NCBI GenBank assembly: GCA_046483565.1
Contig: JAWOCZ010000071.1
Location: forward strand, 1 to 21,568
Source of the DNA: T1Sed10-7 sp046483565
GTDB lineage: Bacteria > Actinomycetota > Nitriliruptoria > Nitriliruptorales > Nitriliruptoraceae
Direction: 5' to 3'
Length of the DNA: 21,568 nucleotides
The notes below the pieces were generated by a model, which searched no databases, had not been told where the DNA came from, and saw only the letters and a program-made list of their open reading frames with translations. Shown here piece after piece: positions 14,003 through 21,568 of the stretch. Positions within the stretch are counted from its first letter, which is position 1, and each line of letters opens with the position of its first letter. Position numbers and translations under genes: made by a program.

Positions 14003-14953
14003 GTGTACACGGTGCTCGCAGGCGGCGTCGGCGCCGCCCGTTTCCTGCGCGGCCTGCAGCACGTCGTCCCGGCCGAGCAGATCACGGCCGTGGTCAACGT
14101 CGGCGACGACCTGACCCACCTGGGGCTCAGGGTCTGTCCCGACCTCGACTCCATCACCTACTGGCTCGGTGGCGTCGTCCACCCGCAGCAGCAGTGGGGC
14201 CGGGCCGAGGAGACCCACGTCGTCGCGCGGGAGCTCGAGCGCTTCGGGCACGAGCCCTGGTTCACCCTGGGCGACCGCGACCTGGCGACCCACCTGCACC
14301 GCACGCTGCGGTTGGGCCAGGGCGCCTCGCTCTCGGAGGTCACCGCCGAGGTGGCCCGCGCCTTCGATGTGCCGCTGCGTCTGCTCCCGGCCACCGACGA
14401 CGAGGTCCAGACCCGGATCCACACCGCCGACGGTCGTGACCTGCACTTCCAGGAGTACTGGGTCGGGGAGCGCGGCCGCCCCGAGGTCACCGAGGTACGA
14501 CTGGCCGGCGCGGAGGGGGCGCGACCGGCACCGGGGGTGGTGGCGGCGATCCGCGAGGCCGAGGTGGTGCTCGTGGCCCCCTCGAACCCGGTCGTGTCGA
14601 TCGACACGATCCTGGCGGTGCCGGGGCTCAGGGAGGCGGTGCTCGAGACCGACGCACCGGTGATCGGGGTCTCCCCCATCGTCGGCGGCGCGGTGGTCCG
14701 CGGCATGGCCCACAAGCTCCTGCCGGCCGTCGGCGCCGAGGTCTCCGCGGTGGGGGTGGCACGCCACCACCGCCCGCTGCTCGACGGCTGGGTCATCGAC
14801 CACGCGGACGCGACCTCGGCCGACGAGGTGCGCGCGCTCGACCTCGCCTGCTCGGTGACCGACACGATGATGGACGACGTCGAGGTGGCGGCCGCGCTGG
14901 CCCGCACGTGCCTGGACCTGGCGGCGTCGGTGCGCACCGGGGCCAGCCGATGA
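14003..14953 (+). CDS. fbiA: 2-phospho-L-lactate (or PEP) transferase, F420 biosynthesis
   Basis: A 316-residue CofD/FbiA enzyme that transfers the phospho-lactyl or phosphoenolpyruvyl group from its guanylyl-activated form to Fo, giving F420-0 or dehydro-F420-0. Family motifs: VLAGGVGAARFLRGL (residues 4-18), VVNVGDDLTHLGLRVCPDLD (30-49), SITYWLGG (50-57), PWFTLGDRDLATHLHRT, and APSNPVVSIDTILAVPG in the C-terminal half. The GTG at 14003 is chosen because GGAGG stands 4 bases before it; the frame is open further upstream into the divergent region but has no site there. The stop overlaps the fbiB start (ATGA, 14950-14953), as expected for coupled translation. Confidence 0.96.
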   Translation: MYTVLAGGVGAARFLRGLQHVVPAEQITAVVNVGDDLTHLGLRVCPDLDSITYWLGGVVHPQQQWGRAEETHVVARELERFGHEPWFTLGDRDLATHLHRTLRLGQGASLSEVTAEVARAFDVPLRLLPATDDEVQTRIHTADGRDLHFQEYWVGERGRPEVTEVRLAGAEGARPAPGVVAAIREAEVVLVAPSNPVVSIDTILAVPGLREAVLETDAPVIGVSPIVGGAVVRGMAHKLLPAVGAEVSAVGVARHHRPLLDGWVIDHADATSADEVRALDLACSVTDTMMDDVEVAAALARTCLDLAASVRTGASR

Positions 14954-16278
14954 GGACCACCGGCGTCGAGGTGGTCCCGGTCCCCACCGCCCACCGGTTC
15001 CAGCCCGGTGACGACCTCGCCACGCTGCTGCTCGAGGCGGTCGCGGACCGGGGTCTCACCCTGCGGGACGGCGATGTCGCGTGCATCGCGTCGAAGGTCG
15101 TGAGCCTGGCCGAGGGGGCGGTGGTCGCGCTACCGCCCGGCGATCCACGCCAGGCCCGACGGACCCTCGCCCGCCACCACGCCGCCGAGGTGGTCGCCGA
15201 GGCCCCCTGGGTGCTCATCACCCGGACCAGCCAGGGCTACGTCGCCGCGAACGGGGGCATCGATGCCTCCAACGTGGGCGATCGGGCAGCGCTGCTGCTC
15301 CCGCAGGACCCGGATGCCTCGGCGGCCGCGGTGCGCGCGGCGGTGCTCGCCGCGACCGGACGGCGGATCGGGGTCGTGGTGACCGACACCTTCGGCCGCC
15401 CGTGGCGCCGCGGGCAGACCGAGGTGGCCCTCGGTGTCGCCGGTCTCCCGGCGCTGCGGGACGAGCGGGGCGGGGTCGACCTGGACGGGCGCGCACTCGA
15501 GGTGACCGAGGCGGCCCTGGCCGACGAGGTCGCCGCCGCCGCCGATCTGGTCCGCCGCAAGGACAGCGGGACCCCGTTCGTGCTGCTGCGCGGCCTCGAC
15601 ACCACCGGCTCGCCCGAGGGCACCGGCGCCGACCTGCTGCGGCCGCGGGAGGAGGACCTGTTCGCCGTCGGGGGACCGACCGCCGCCGAGCACGCGGTCG
15701 CCCGACGACGCACCGTGCGTCGCTTCGACCCCACGGTCGCCGTGCCCGACCACGTGCTGACCGCTGCGGTCACAGCCGCAGCGACGGCCCCCGCGCCCCA
15801 CGGGACGCGGCCGTGGCGGTTCCTGCGGCTGACCGACACCACCCGGCACCGCCTCCTGGACGCGATGGCGAGCAGATGGCGGGCCGACCTGGCGGGGGAC
15901 GGCACCAGCGAGGAGGTGATCGAGCGGCGGCTCGCACGCTCCGACGCCGTCCTCAGGTCGGCACCGGTCCTGCTGCTGCCCGGCGTGCAGCTCGAGGACG
16001 CCCACGCCTACCCCGACGCACGTCGGCAGCGCGCCGAGCGTGATCTGTTCGTGCTCTCGGGTGGGGCGGCGCTGCAGAACCTGCAGGTCGTCCTCGCCGC
16101 CCACGGTGTCGGTGCCGCCTGGATCAGCTCCACCGCCTTCTGCTCCGACACGGTCCGCTCGGTGCTGGCGTTGCCGGCCGACTGGGAGCCGCTCGGCATG
16201 CTCGCGATCGGAGCGCCGGCGGTCCCGCCGCCGGTGCGGGGACCGGTGCCGATCGACGGCCTGCTCGAGCAGGCCTGA
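14950..16278 (+). CDS. fbiB: Two-domain F420:gamma-glutamyl ligase / dehydro-F420-0 reductase
   Basis: A 442-residue FbiB. The N-terminal CofE domain (about 1-238) adds gamma-linked glutamates to F420-0: CIASKVVSLAEGAVV (45-59), ITRTSQGYVAANGGIDASNV (90-109), VTDTFGRPWRRGQTEVALG (144-162) and RRKDSGTPFVLLRG (202-215). The C-terminal nitroreductase-like FMN domain (about 245-442) begins ARRRTVRRFDP and contains TRPWRFL, ALQNLQVVLAAHGVGAAW and GMLAIGAPA; in mycobacteria this domain reduces dehydro-F420-0 and aids tail elongation. Total length is close to M. tuberculosis FbiB. The start ATG 14950 overlaps the fbiA stop by 4 bases. A GC hairpin (16297-16314) follows the stop. Confidence 0.96.
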   Translation: MRTTGVEVVPVPTAHRFQPGDDLATLLLEAVADRGLTLRDGDVACIASKVVSLAEGAVVALPPGDPRQARRTLARHHAAEVVAEAPWVLITRTSQGYVAANGGIDASNVGDRAALLLPQDPDASAAAVRAAVLAATGRRIGVVVTDTFGRPWRRGQTEVALGVAGLPALRDERGGVDLDGRALEVTEAALADEVAAAADLVRRKDSGTPFVLLRGLDTTGSPEGTGADLLRPREEDLFAVGGPTAAEHAVARRRTVRRFDPTVAVPDHVLTAAVTAAATAPAPHGTRPWRFLRLTDTTRHRLLDAMASRWRADLAGDGTSEEVIERRLARSDAVLRSAPVLLLPGVQLEDAHAYPDARRQRAERDLFVLSGGAALQNLQVVLAAHGVGAAWISSTAFCSDTVRSVLALPADWEPLGMLAIGAPAVPPPVRGPVPIDGLLEQA

Positions 16279-16296
16279 ACGGGGCCATCCGGCGCC

Positions 16297-16314
16297 AGCG
16301 GCGGTGCCGCCGCT
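16297..16314 (+). terminator. Hairpin after fbiB
   Basis: AGCGGCG (16297-16303), loop GTGC, CGCCGCT (16308-16314), 18 bases past the fbiB stop. The last base is also the T of a TACCCT box (16314-16319), which may be the -10 of the DUF3105 gene, so the terminator and the next promoter would abut. Confidence 0.5.
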
Positions 16315-16395
16315 ACCCTCCCCACGCCCTCGCAGTAGGTCTGTCGCCCACCGGCGTGGCCGACGCTGGAGGCGACCCTCCATCGGAGCATCCTC

Positions 16396-17280
16396 GTGGC
16401 CGAACGTGAGAAGATCCCGAACAAGGAACGCCGCGCCCGTGCGCGCGAGGAGCGCCGGCGCGCCGAGGCCGAGGCGGCCGAACGCCAGGGATCCCGCGGC
16501 TGGCGCAACGGCCTGGCGACCTTCGCCGTGGTCGGGGTCGTGGCGGCGGTGCTGTTCCAGGCCTTCGCCGGCGGACCGGAGACGATCGAGGACGCGATCC
16601 TGCTCACCTCGGCCCAGGCCGAGTCGGCCCGTGAGGCCGCCGGCTGCGAGGTGCTGGCCGACCGCGCCCCGCTGCCGGACCGGTCGCACTTCGAGAACAG
16701 CGCCCAGGTGGATGCCGCGGCGGTCTACACCGACACCCGCCCGACCCACTCCGGGCCGCACACCGCCGGCGTCCACCCGATCACGCCCGCGGCGACCCGG
16801 CAGATCGACGAGGTGTCGTCGACCCACAACCTGGAGCACGGCAGCGTCATCGTCTGGTGGGACCCGGCGCGGATCGACGACGCCACGGCCGGTGAGATCG
16901 GGACCTGGGCGTCGACGCTGAACGCCAACGGCTTCCGACGGGACGCCTCGGGGGTCGGCGTCATCACCTCGCCCTTCGACGACCCGGGGATCGGGACCGG
17001 CAAGGCGGTGGCGCTGCGGGCCTGGGGTGTCGCGATGGACTGCGACACCTGGGACGAGACGGTGGCGCACGCCTTCGCCCTGGACCACTTCGGGACCCAC
17101 GGCATCGGGCCGGAGCGTCAGATCGCGCCCTTCCCCGAGGGTGTGCTGGCCTACGAGGACCGCGAGGTGTCCGACACCAGCGAGGAGGACGCTCCCATCG
17201 AGGGGCTGACCCCGGAGGGGGGCATGGAGGAGCTCGACGCCGAGGACCGTGAGGGGGTCGTCAGCGAGGACGGCTCCTAG
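16396..17280 (+). CDS. DUF3105 membrane-anchored protein
   Basis: A 294-residue protein. Residues 1-35 are highly charged (KERRARAREERRRAEAEAAE) and probably helical; residues 39-58 (GLATFAVVGVVAAVLFQAFA) form one membrane span, so the remainder lies outside the cell. The outer part has the family's conserved pieces: RSHF (96-99), TRPTHSGPH (114-122) and HNLEHGSVIVWW (144-155); the histidines could bind metal. C84 and a second Cys in AMDCDTWDE may form a disulfide. The C-terminal 40 residues are acidic. Start is GTG 16396, with GGAG 7 bases upstream. The function of DUF3105 is unknown. The stop codon shares CTAG with the stop of the converging glycosyltransferase gene. Confidence 0.88.
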   Translation: MAEREKIPNKERRARAREERRRAEAEAAERQGSRGWRNGLATFAVVGVVAAVLFQAFAGGPETIEDAILLTSAQAESAREAAGCEVLADRAPLPDRSHFENSAQVDAAAVYTDTRPTHSGPHTAGVHPITPAATRQIDEVSSTHNLEHGSVIVWWDPARIDDATAGEIGTWASTLNANGFRRDASGVGVITSPFDDPGIGTGKAVALRAWGVAMDCDTWDETVAHAFALDHFGTHGIGPERQIAPFPEGVLAYEDREVSDTSEEDAPIEGLTPEGGMEELDAEDREGVVSEDGS

Positions 17281-18359
17281 CGCACGGAGCCCGGGGTCCG
17301 GCCCGCCATCCCTGCTGGCGACGCCGCCCCGGGGGCCCGGCCGCGGAGCCGTCGCCACCAGGCGGCGATCCAGGACCCCCACCGGAAGGGCTGCACGTAC
17401 GCCGCGGCGACGGCACGGGCCGGCACCGGCGCCCTGGCGTCGAGTTCGCGCCGGCGCCCGAGCGCCCTGCCCAGGCCGCGGAGCTGGCGCACGGCCCCGG
17501 GCAGCGCCTGCGGCACGGTCAGCGTCAGCTCGAGCGTCTTGAGCCCGGTGGTCAGCAGCACCGAGGGCCACTCCTGCCACGTGGGTCGGTCGCACGTCAC
17601 GAGCACGAGCAACCGGTTGGCCAGGTTCAGCGACTCCACCCGCGGGGTCCGGCGTGGTCCCGACCCACCGCGCTGATGGGTACCGGCCGCCGCCGGCTCG
17701 TACCAGGCGGTCCACCCGAACCGACGGGCGCGCCAGTCCAGCTCGATGTCGTCGAAGTAGGCGATGAGGTCCTCGGTCAGCACCTGTCCGTCGCGCCAAC
17801 GGACCTGATCGAGCATCGCCCGGCGGTGGAGCGCGCAGGCCCCCGACGCCCCGAACACCTCGCCGGCGGGGAACCCGACGCGCGCCGCCAGCTCGCCCTC
17901 ACCGCGGTTGCGGTAGAGGCGGGCGCTCGTCAGCTCATGCCCGGTGGTGTCGATGACGGCGTCACCGCCGGGTCCGGGGACCGGGCGCAGCAGCCGGGGC
18001 TGGACGCTGCCACAGCGCGGGAGCTGCTCGAGGCGCTCGACGCAGCGTCGCACCAGCTCCGGCGCCAGGACCACGTCGGGGTTGACGAACAGCACCGCGT
18101 CGACCCCGGCGTCCAGCGTGGCCAGCGCATCGTTGACCCCACCGCAGAACCCGCGGTTGGTGGTCGCGACGAGCAGACGCACCGGGTGCGCGCTGGCCGC
18201 TGCCCGTGCGGCACGCACCACCTCGACGGAGGCGTCCGCCGAGGCGTTGTCGACCACGACCACCTCGAGGTCCGGATGGTCCTGGGACTCCAGGCTGGCC
18301 AGCAGGGCCTCGAGGTGCTCCGCGCTGTTCCAGCTGACGACGATCGCGGCGACCCGCAC
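17277..18359 (-). CDS. Family 2 glycosyltransferase (rhamnosyltransferase/WbbL-like)
   Basis: A 360-residue GT-A glycosyltransferase: VRVAAIVVSWNSAEHLEALL at the N-terminus, VVVVDNASADAS (33-44), TTNRGFCGGVNDAL (67-80), the metal-binding VLFVNPDVVLAP (89-100) and YFDDIELDWRARRFGW with the acidic pair expected near the acceptor site. The C-terminal about 90 residues are Arg/Leu-rich and amphipathic and may sit on the membrane. It is the last gene of the export unit, starting 5 bases after the ATPase stop with only a weak GGGG site. GlfT1 and the galactan exporter are similarly paired in mycobacteria, but the sugar cannot be read from sequence. Confidence 0.9.
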   Translation of the reverse strand: MRVAAIVVSWNSAEHLEALLASLESQDHPDLEVVVVDNASADASVEVVRAARAAASAHPVRLLVATTNRGFCGGVNDALATLDAGVDAVLFVNPDVVLAPELVRRCVERLEQLPRCGSVQPRLLRPVPGPGGDAVIDTTGHELTSARLYRNRGEGELAARVGFPAGEVFGASGACALHRRAMLDQVRWRDGQVLTEDLIAYFDDIELDWRARRFGWTAWYEPAAAGTHQRGGSGPRRTPRVESLNLANRLLVLVTCDRPTWQEWPSVLLTTGLKTLELTLTVPQALPGAVRQLRGLGRALGRRRELDARAPVPARAVAAAYVQPFRWGSWIAAWWRRLRGRAPGAASPAGMAGRTPGSVR

Positions 18360-18364
18360 GCCGC

Positions 18365-19684
18365 TCAGCCCCGGGCCTGGCGATGTTGGAGACGCGGCAG
18401 CGGGATCGGCCCCGCCTTGCCGTCGCCGGTGCGGCGGGCCGGCCCCTCGGTGACCACCGCGCTGGCGGACAGGTCGACCAGTCCCGCACCGCCGGGCGCC
18501 GGGCGCACCCCGAACCGGGCCGCGTCGGCGACCACCGCCCACGTCTCCCGCCCGGAGGCGTCGGTGACCGAGCACGCGAGCGCGTAGTGGCCGGCCAGCA
18601 GGTGGGCGGTGAACCGGATCTCGACCGTGGCCTCCTGCCCCGGTTCGAGCGGGCCGACGCCGACGCCCTGCCAGGTCGTGTGCAGCTCGTACAGGTGGGC
18701 ACCGTCACCGCGGGAGATCACGAGCCCCACCGAGCACACGTCCACCGCCGTGAGCGCTCTGAGCCGGATCCGGGCGGTCAGGTTCGCTGAGGGGGCCACC
18801 TCGGTGACGACCTCGCCGTCGGCGCACACCAGCTCGACCTCGTCGATCGCGACCTGGCTGGCACCGCGGCGACGGTCCACCCGTGGTGCGCTCCGGCTGG
18901 CGGCGCGCTGGCGGTACAGCTCGACCCCCTCGGCGACCGGACCGTCGAAGACCACGTGCCCCTGATCGAGCACGATCGCGCGGTCGCACATGTCCCGGAC
19001 GGCATCGAGGTCGTGGCTGACCAGGACGAAGGTCTTGCCGGCGTCCCGGAAGGCACGCATGCGCTCCAGCGACCGTGCCTGGAACTCCGCATCGCCGACG
19101 GCGAGCACCTCGTCCACCAGCAGGATGTCGGGCTCGACCATCACGGCCACGGCGAACCCGAGCCGCACCTCCAGACCGGACGAGTAGGTGCGCACGGCGG
19201 TGTCCAGCAGGTGCTCGACCCCGGCGAAGGCGACGATCTCGTCGAACCGCTCGGCGATCTCCGCTCCGGACAGACCCAGGATGGCACCGTTGAGCCGGAT
19301 GTTCTCCCGCCCGGTCAGGTCGCCGTGGAACCCCGCACCGAGCTCGAGCAGCGATGCCACCCGGCCGTTGGTGACGACCGTGCCCTCGTCCGGGGGGAGG
19401 ATCCGGGCCAGGAGCTTCAGCAGGGTGGACTTGCCCGAGCCGTTGGGACCGATCACCGCCACGGACTCCCCGTGCTCCACCGTGAAGCTGATGTCCTCGA
19501 GGGCGTTGAAATCGGTGTAGGAGGCCCGCCGCAGCCGGTAGAGGCGCTCCTTCAGCCCGCTGGGGCGCTGGTGGAACAGCCGGAAGGTCTCGGTGACCCG
19601 GTCCATGACGATGGCCGGCTTCTCGGGGTCGACGGCGGCACCGGCGAGCTGTCCGATGCGGCGGCGCTGTGAGCCGGAGGACAC
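18365..19684 (-). CDS. ABC transporter ATPase for polysaccharide export (Wzt/TagH/RfbE type)
   Basis: A 439-residue ATPase that powers export of a lipid-linked glycan with the permease next to it. Walker A GPNGSGKST (79-87), signature YSSGLEVRLGFA (167-178; the exporter-type SSG form instead of LSGGQ), Walker B ILLVDEVLAVGD (187-198), His-switch LVSHD (H224). Beyond about residue 268 there is an added C-terminal domain (ASQVAIDEVELVCADGE, LYELHTTWQGVG, VEIRFTAHLLAGHYALACSV) like the Wzt beta-sandwich that binds the modified glycan end. GTG 19684 is chosen over GTG 19690: AAGGAGG in the last permease codons stands 7 bases from the former and only 1 from the latter. It starts 2 bases after the permease stop, so the two are coupled. 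Confidence 0.93.
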   Translation of the reverse strand: MSSGSQRRRIGQLAGAAVDPEKPAIVMDRVTETFRLFHQRPSGLKERLYRLRRASYTDFNALEDISFTVEHGESVAVIGPNGSGKSTLLKLLARILPPDEGTVVTNGRVASLLELGAGFHGDLTGRENIRLNGAILGLSGAEIAERFDEIVAFAGVEHLLDTAVRTYSSGLEVRLGFAVAVMVEPDILLVDEVLAVGDAEFQARSLERMRAFRDAGKTFVLVSHDLDAVRDMCDRAIVLDQGHVVFDGPVAEGVELYRQRAASRSAPRVDRRRGASQVAIDEVELVCADGEVVTEVAPSANLTARIRLRALTAVDVCSVGLVISRGDGAHLYELHTTWQGVGVGPLEPGQEATVEIRFTAHLLAGHYALACSVTDASGRETWAVVADAARFGVRPAPGGAGLVDLSASAVVTEGPARRTGDGKAGPIPLPRLQHRQARG

Positions 19685-19686
19685 GC

Positions 19687-20604
19687 TCACACCTCCTTGG
19701 CGAAGGTGCGGGCGCGACGCAGGAACACGACGTAGCCGGCGACGAAGGCGACCAGCGCCCAGCCGGCCGCCAGCGCGACGGCAGCCAGGCTCGGCCAGGC
19801 GGGTGGGCCGTCCGCAAGCGGCGCGATGGCGTCACCGGTGGCGCTGACCGGGCCGTAGAGCCCGAGCCGCGCGAGTTCGACGAAGATCGTCGCGGGGTTG
19901 ACGGCGATCACCCGGGCGATCCAGGCGAACCCCTCGCCCATCTGGGCGGTGACCAGGGCCAACGGGTAGATCACCGGTGTCGCGTAGAACCACACCTGGA
20001 AGATCACCACGAACAGCTCCTGCAGGTCCCGGAAGGTGACGTTGACCCCCGCGAACCACATCGCGACGCCGGAGGTGAACACGGTCAGGAGCGCGATCGC
20101 CACCAGCGTGGTCGGCACGTGGAAGAGCACCCCGAGCCCGCGCGTGGCGACCAGGTAGGGACTGAGCACCAGCAGCGCGAGCAGCAGGTGGGTCAGCTGC
20201 GCGAAGACGTGCGAGAGCGGCAGGACCTCGCGGGGGAAGTACACCTTCTTGATCAGCTCGGCGTTGCCGACGATCGAGTGGATCGCGCCCTGGCAGGAGT
20301 TCTGGAGGAACTGCCACACGAGGAAGCCGGCGATGAAGAAGGCCGGGAAGTCGTCCACGGGGATGCGCACGATCTGGGTGAAGACGACGCTGAAGACCGC
20401 GGTCATCAGCACCGGGGTGAGCATGGACCACAGGAACCCGAGCGCGGAGTTGCGGTAGCGGACCTTCAGTTCCTTGCGTACCAGCTGGTCGAGCAGCTCC
20501 CGGGCCCGCCAGAGCTCGACGAGCTTGCCCGACACCGCCAGGGCCGCACGGCGCGGCCCGCTGGGCATCAGGACCGCATCGACACCGCCAGGTTGCGCGG
20601 TCAC
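19687..20604 (-). CDS. ABC-2 type permease for polysaccharide export (Wzm/TagG/RfbD type)
   Basis: A membrane protein of about 305 residues. After a short cytosolic N-terminus with LLDQLVRKELKVRYRNSALG, typical of this family, come about six membrane spans: FLWSMLTPVLMTAVFSVVF, FPAFFIAGFLVWQFLQN, LTHLLLALLVLSPYLV, TLVAIALLTVFTSGVAMWF, LFVVIFQVWFYATPVIYPLA and a final WPSLAAVALAAGWALVAFV. NAELIKKVYFPREVLPLS is the characteristic loop. The start is uncertain: GTG 20604, GTG 20631 and ATG 20568 are all in frame without a strong site; an open frame to 20820 is not supported. It forms a two-gene exporter with the following ATPase. The substrate is a lipid-linked surface polymer (O-antigen, galactan or teichoic acid type). 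Confidence 0.9.
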   Translation of the reverse strand: MTAQPGGVDAVLMPSGPRRAALAVSGKLVELWRARELLDQLVRKELKVRYRNSALGFLWSMLTPVLMTAVFSVVFTQIVRIPVDDFPAFFIAGFLVWQFLQNSCQGAIHSIVGNAELIKKVYFPREVLPLSHVFAQLTHLLLALLVLSPYLVATRGLGVLFHVPTTLVAIALLTVFTSGVAMWFAGVNVTFRDLQELFVVIFQVWFYATPVIYPLALVTAQMGEGFAWIARVIAVNPATIFVELARLGLYGPVSATGDAIAPLADGPPAWPSLAAVALAAGWALVAFVAGYVVFLRRARTFAKEV

Positions 20605-20791
20605 CTCTGCACCCCCGGTGTCCTCCACCACGACCGTCGCGCACGGGGGTGCCTGGTCGTGGCTGCAGCGCACCCATGACGTGTGTAGCACAGCTGCGGG
20701 GGCGACCCGGAGGCCGTGGTCGCGCCAACGCACATCGTCCGGTGGCGGACGCCATCGACGCCGACGAACTGAGCGTGCCCAGGCTCGCCGC

Positions 20792-21568
20792 TCACCGTCC
20801 GAGCCGCTCGCCGGTGACACTGCCCGGCCAGCGCCGCCGCTCGGCGAGCGCGGTCAGCACGACCCACACCGACAACCCGACAGGTAGCAGGGGACGCAGC
20901 AGCCGCGCGGCCCCGTGCAACCGGCCCGCGAGGTGGCGGTCGAGGCTGTGCGCGTGGTGCCACAGCGCCCGCCACCTCGACCTCGAGGTGGACGCACCGA
21001 CCCGGTGCTCGACCACCGCCGCCGGCTCGTAGCGCAGCCGCCAGCCCGCCCCCCTCAGCCGCGAGCCGAGGTCGACGTCCTCGACGTAGAGGAAGAACCC
21101 CGGGTCGAAGCCCCCGACCGCCTCGAAGGCCTCGCGACGCACCAGCAACGCACAGCCCGACAGCCAGGCCACGTCCCGCGGCAGCTCGCTCGGCAGGTCG
21201 CGGGCGTGGTAGCGGTGGGTCCACCGGTTCTCGGGCCACCACCGCCCGAGCAGGGCGTGACCGACGATCGTGGCGGCGTCGAGGTCGCGGCGGGCCGAGG
21301 CCTGGAGCTCTCCACCCGGGTAGCGCACCTGGGGGCCGACGGCTGCCACGGTCGGCTCGGCGGACAGCGTGGCCGCGAGTCGCGCCAACGCACCGGGCCG
21401 CACCCGAACGTCGGCGTTGACCACCAGGACCGAGGCCGCCCGGGTCGCGCGGACCCCGGCGTTGGCGCCCCGTCCGAACCCGGTGTTGGCCAGCACCAGC
21501 ACGCGCGTGCCGTCGTCGCGGGCCCGGACCGCCGCGACCGTGGCGTCGCTGGAGCCCGCGTCCACCAC
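20792..21568 (-). CDS. Family 2 glycosyltransferase (partial; 5' end outside window)
   Basis: The last 258 residues of a GT-A glycosyltransferase; the first strand is beyond the right edge. It begins in the VVDAGSSDATV motif, where most relatives have VDNxSxD. It continues with LANTGFGRGANAGVRA, the metal-binding site VLVVNADVRVRPGAL, LSGCALLVRREAFEAVGGFD, FFLYVEDVDLGSRLRGAGW and a C-terminal basic, amphipathic region with the hydrophobic LLPVGLSVWVVLTALAE. This resembles WbbL-type rhamnosyltransferases. The permease start is 187 bases downstream; nothing definite is visible in that gap. It probably works on the glycan exported by the neighbouring transporter. Confidence 0.9.
   Translation of the reverse strand: MVDAGSSDATVAAVRARDDGTRVLVLANTGFGRGANAGVRATRAASVLVVNADVRVRPGALARLAATLSAEPTVAAVGPQVRYPGGELQASARRDLDAATIVGHALLGRWWPENRWTHRYHARDLPSELPRDVAWLSGCALLVRREAFEAVGGFDPGFFLYVEDVDLGSRLRGAGWRLRYEPAAVVEHRVGASTSRSRWRALWHHAHSLDRHLAGRLHGAARLLRPLLPVGLSVWVVLTALAERRRWPGSVTGERLGR

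Noticed and set aside
15130..17799. Minus-strand open frame of 889 residues
   Set aside because: It lies antisense to fbiB and the DUF3105 gene, has low-complexity Arg/Gly/Pro composition and no motif: a GC-rich shadow frame.

Overview
The window is a very GC-rich chromosomal segment that is coding-dense on both strands. Gene content points to an actinobacterium: a WhiB iron-sulfur regulator, a SigK-like ECF sigma factor, the F420 genes fbiC, fbiA and the two-domain fbiB, and the lineage-typical families DUF3499, DUF5719 and DUF3105. The order secA - hpf - comF ... DUF3499 - metallopeptidase - whiB - fbiA - fbiB resembles the Mycobacterium tuberculosis stretch Rv3240c to Rv3262 as I know it, with intervening genes missing and others inserted. 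A deep-branching class such as Nitriliruptoria is possible, but that is only inference.

Layout. 1-3142 (minus strand): the 5' part of secA, a short hibernation factor (hpf), a ComF-type phosphoribosyltransferase, a 57-residue Trm112-like zinc protein and a DUF6788-like cysteine protein. 3311-4591: a DUF3499 gene (minus) divergent from a small zincin metallopeptidase gene (plus). 4621-9632 (minus): a translationally coupled pair, a 1038-residue glycosyltransferase/membrane fusion followed by a DUF5719 protein. 9876-10957 (minus): whiB and an ECF sigma gene separated by a strong hairpin. 10958-11337: a 380-base gap without a gene but rich in phased short repeats. 11338-16278: the F420 cofactor locus, fbiC (minus) divergent from the overlapping pair fbiA-fbiB (plus). 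16396-17280: a DUF3105 membrane protein. 17277-21568 (minus): a polysaccharide export unit (glycosyltransferase, ABC-2 permease, Wzt/TagH-like ATPase, glycosyltransferase).

How the genes work together. fbiC makes the deazaflavin chromophore Fo, fbiA adds the phospho-lactyl/phosphoenolpyruvyl moiety, and fbiB reduces the intermediate and adds the glutamate tail, so the complete late F420 pathway lies on about 5 kb. The right-hand unit would build and export a lipid-linked cell-surface glycan; the GT/DUF5719 pair probably also acts in the envelope. WhiB and the sigma factor are the regulators in the window.

The most unusual signals are: (1) a four-copy 13-base motif, GAACCTNNACAGC, in two oppositely oriented pairs flanking an array of CGGGAAC elements upstream of the sigma gene; (2) a Gln in place of the catalytic Glu in the SecA Walker B motif; (3) a perfect inverted repeat overlapping a predicted leaderless promoter of the DUF3499 gene; (4) a 12-base tandem repeat between whiB and the large glycosyltransferase gene.
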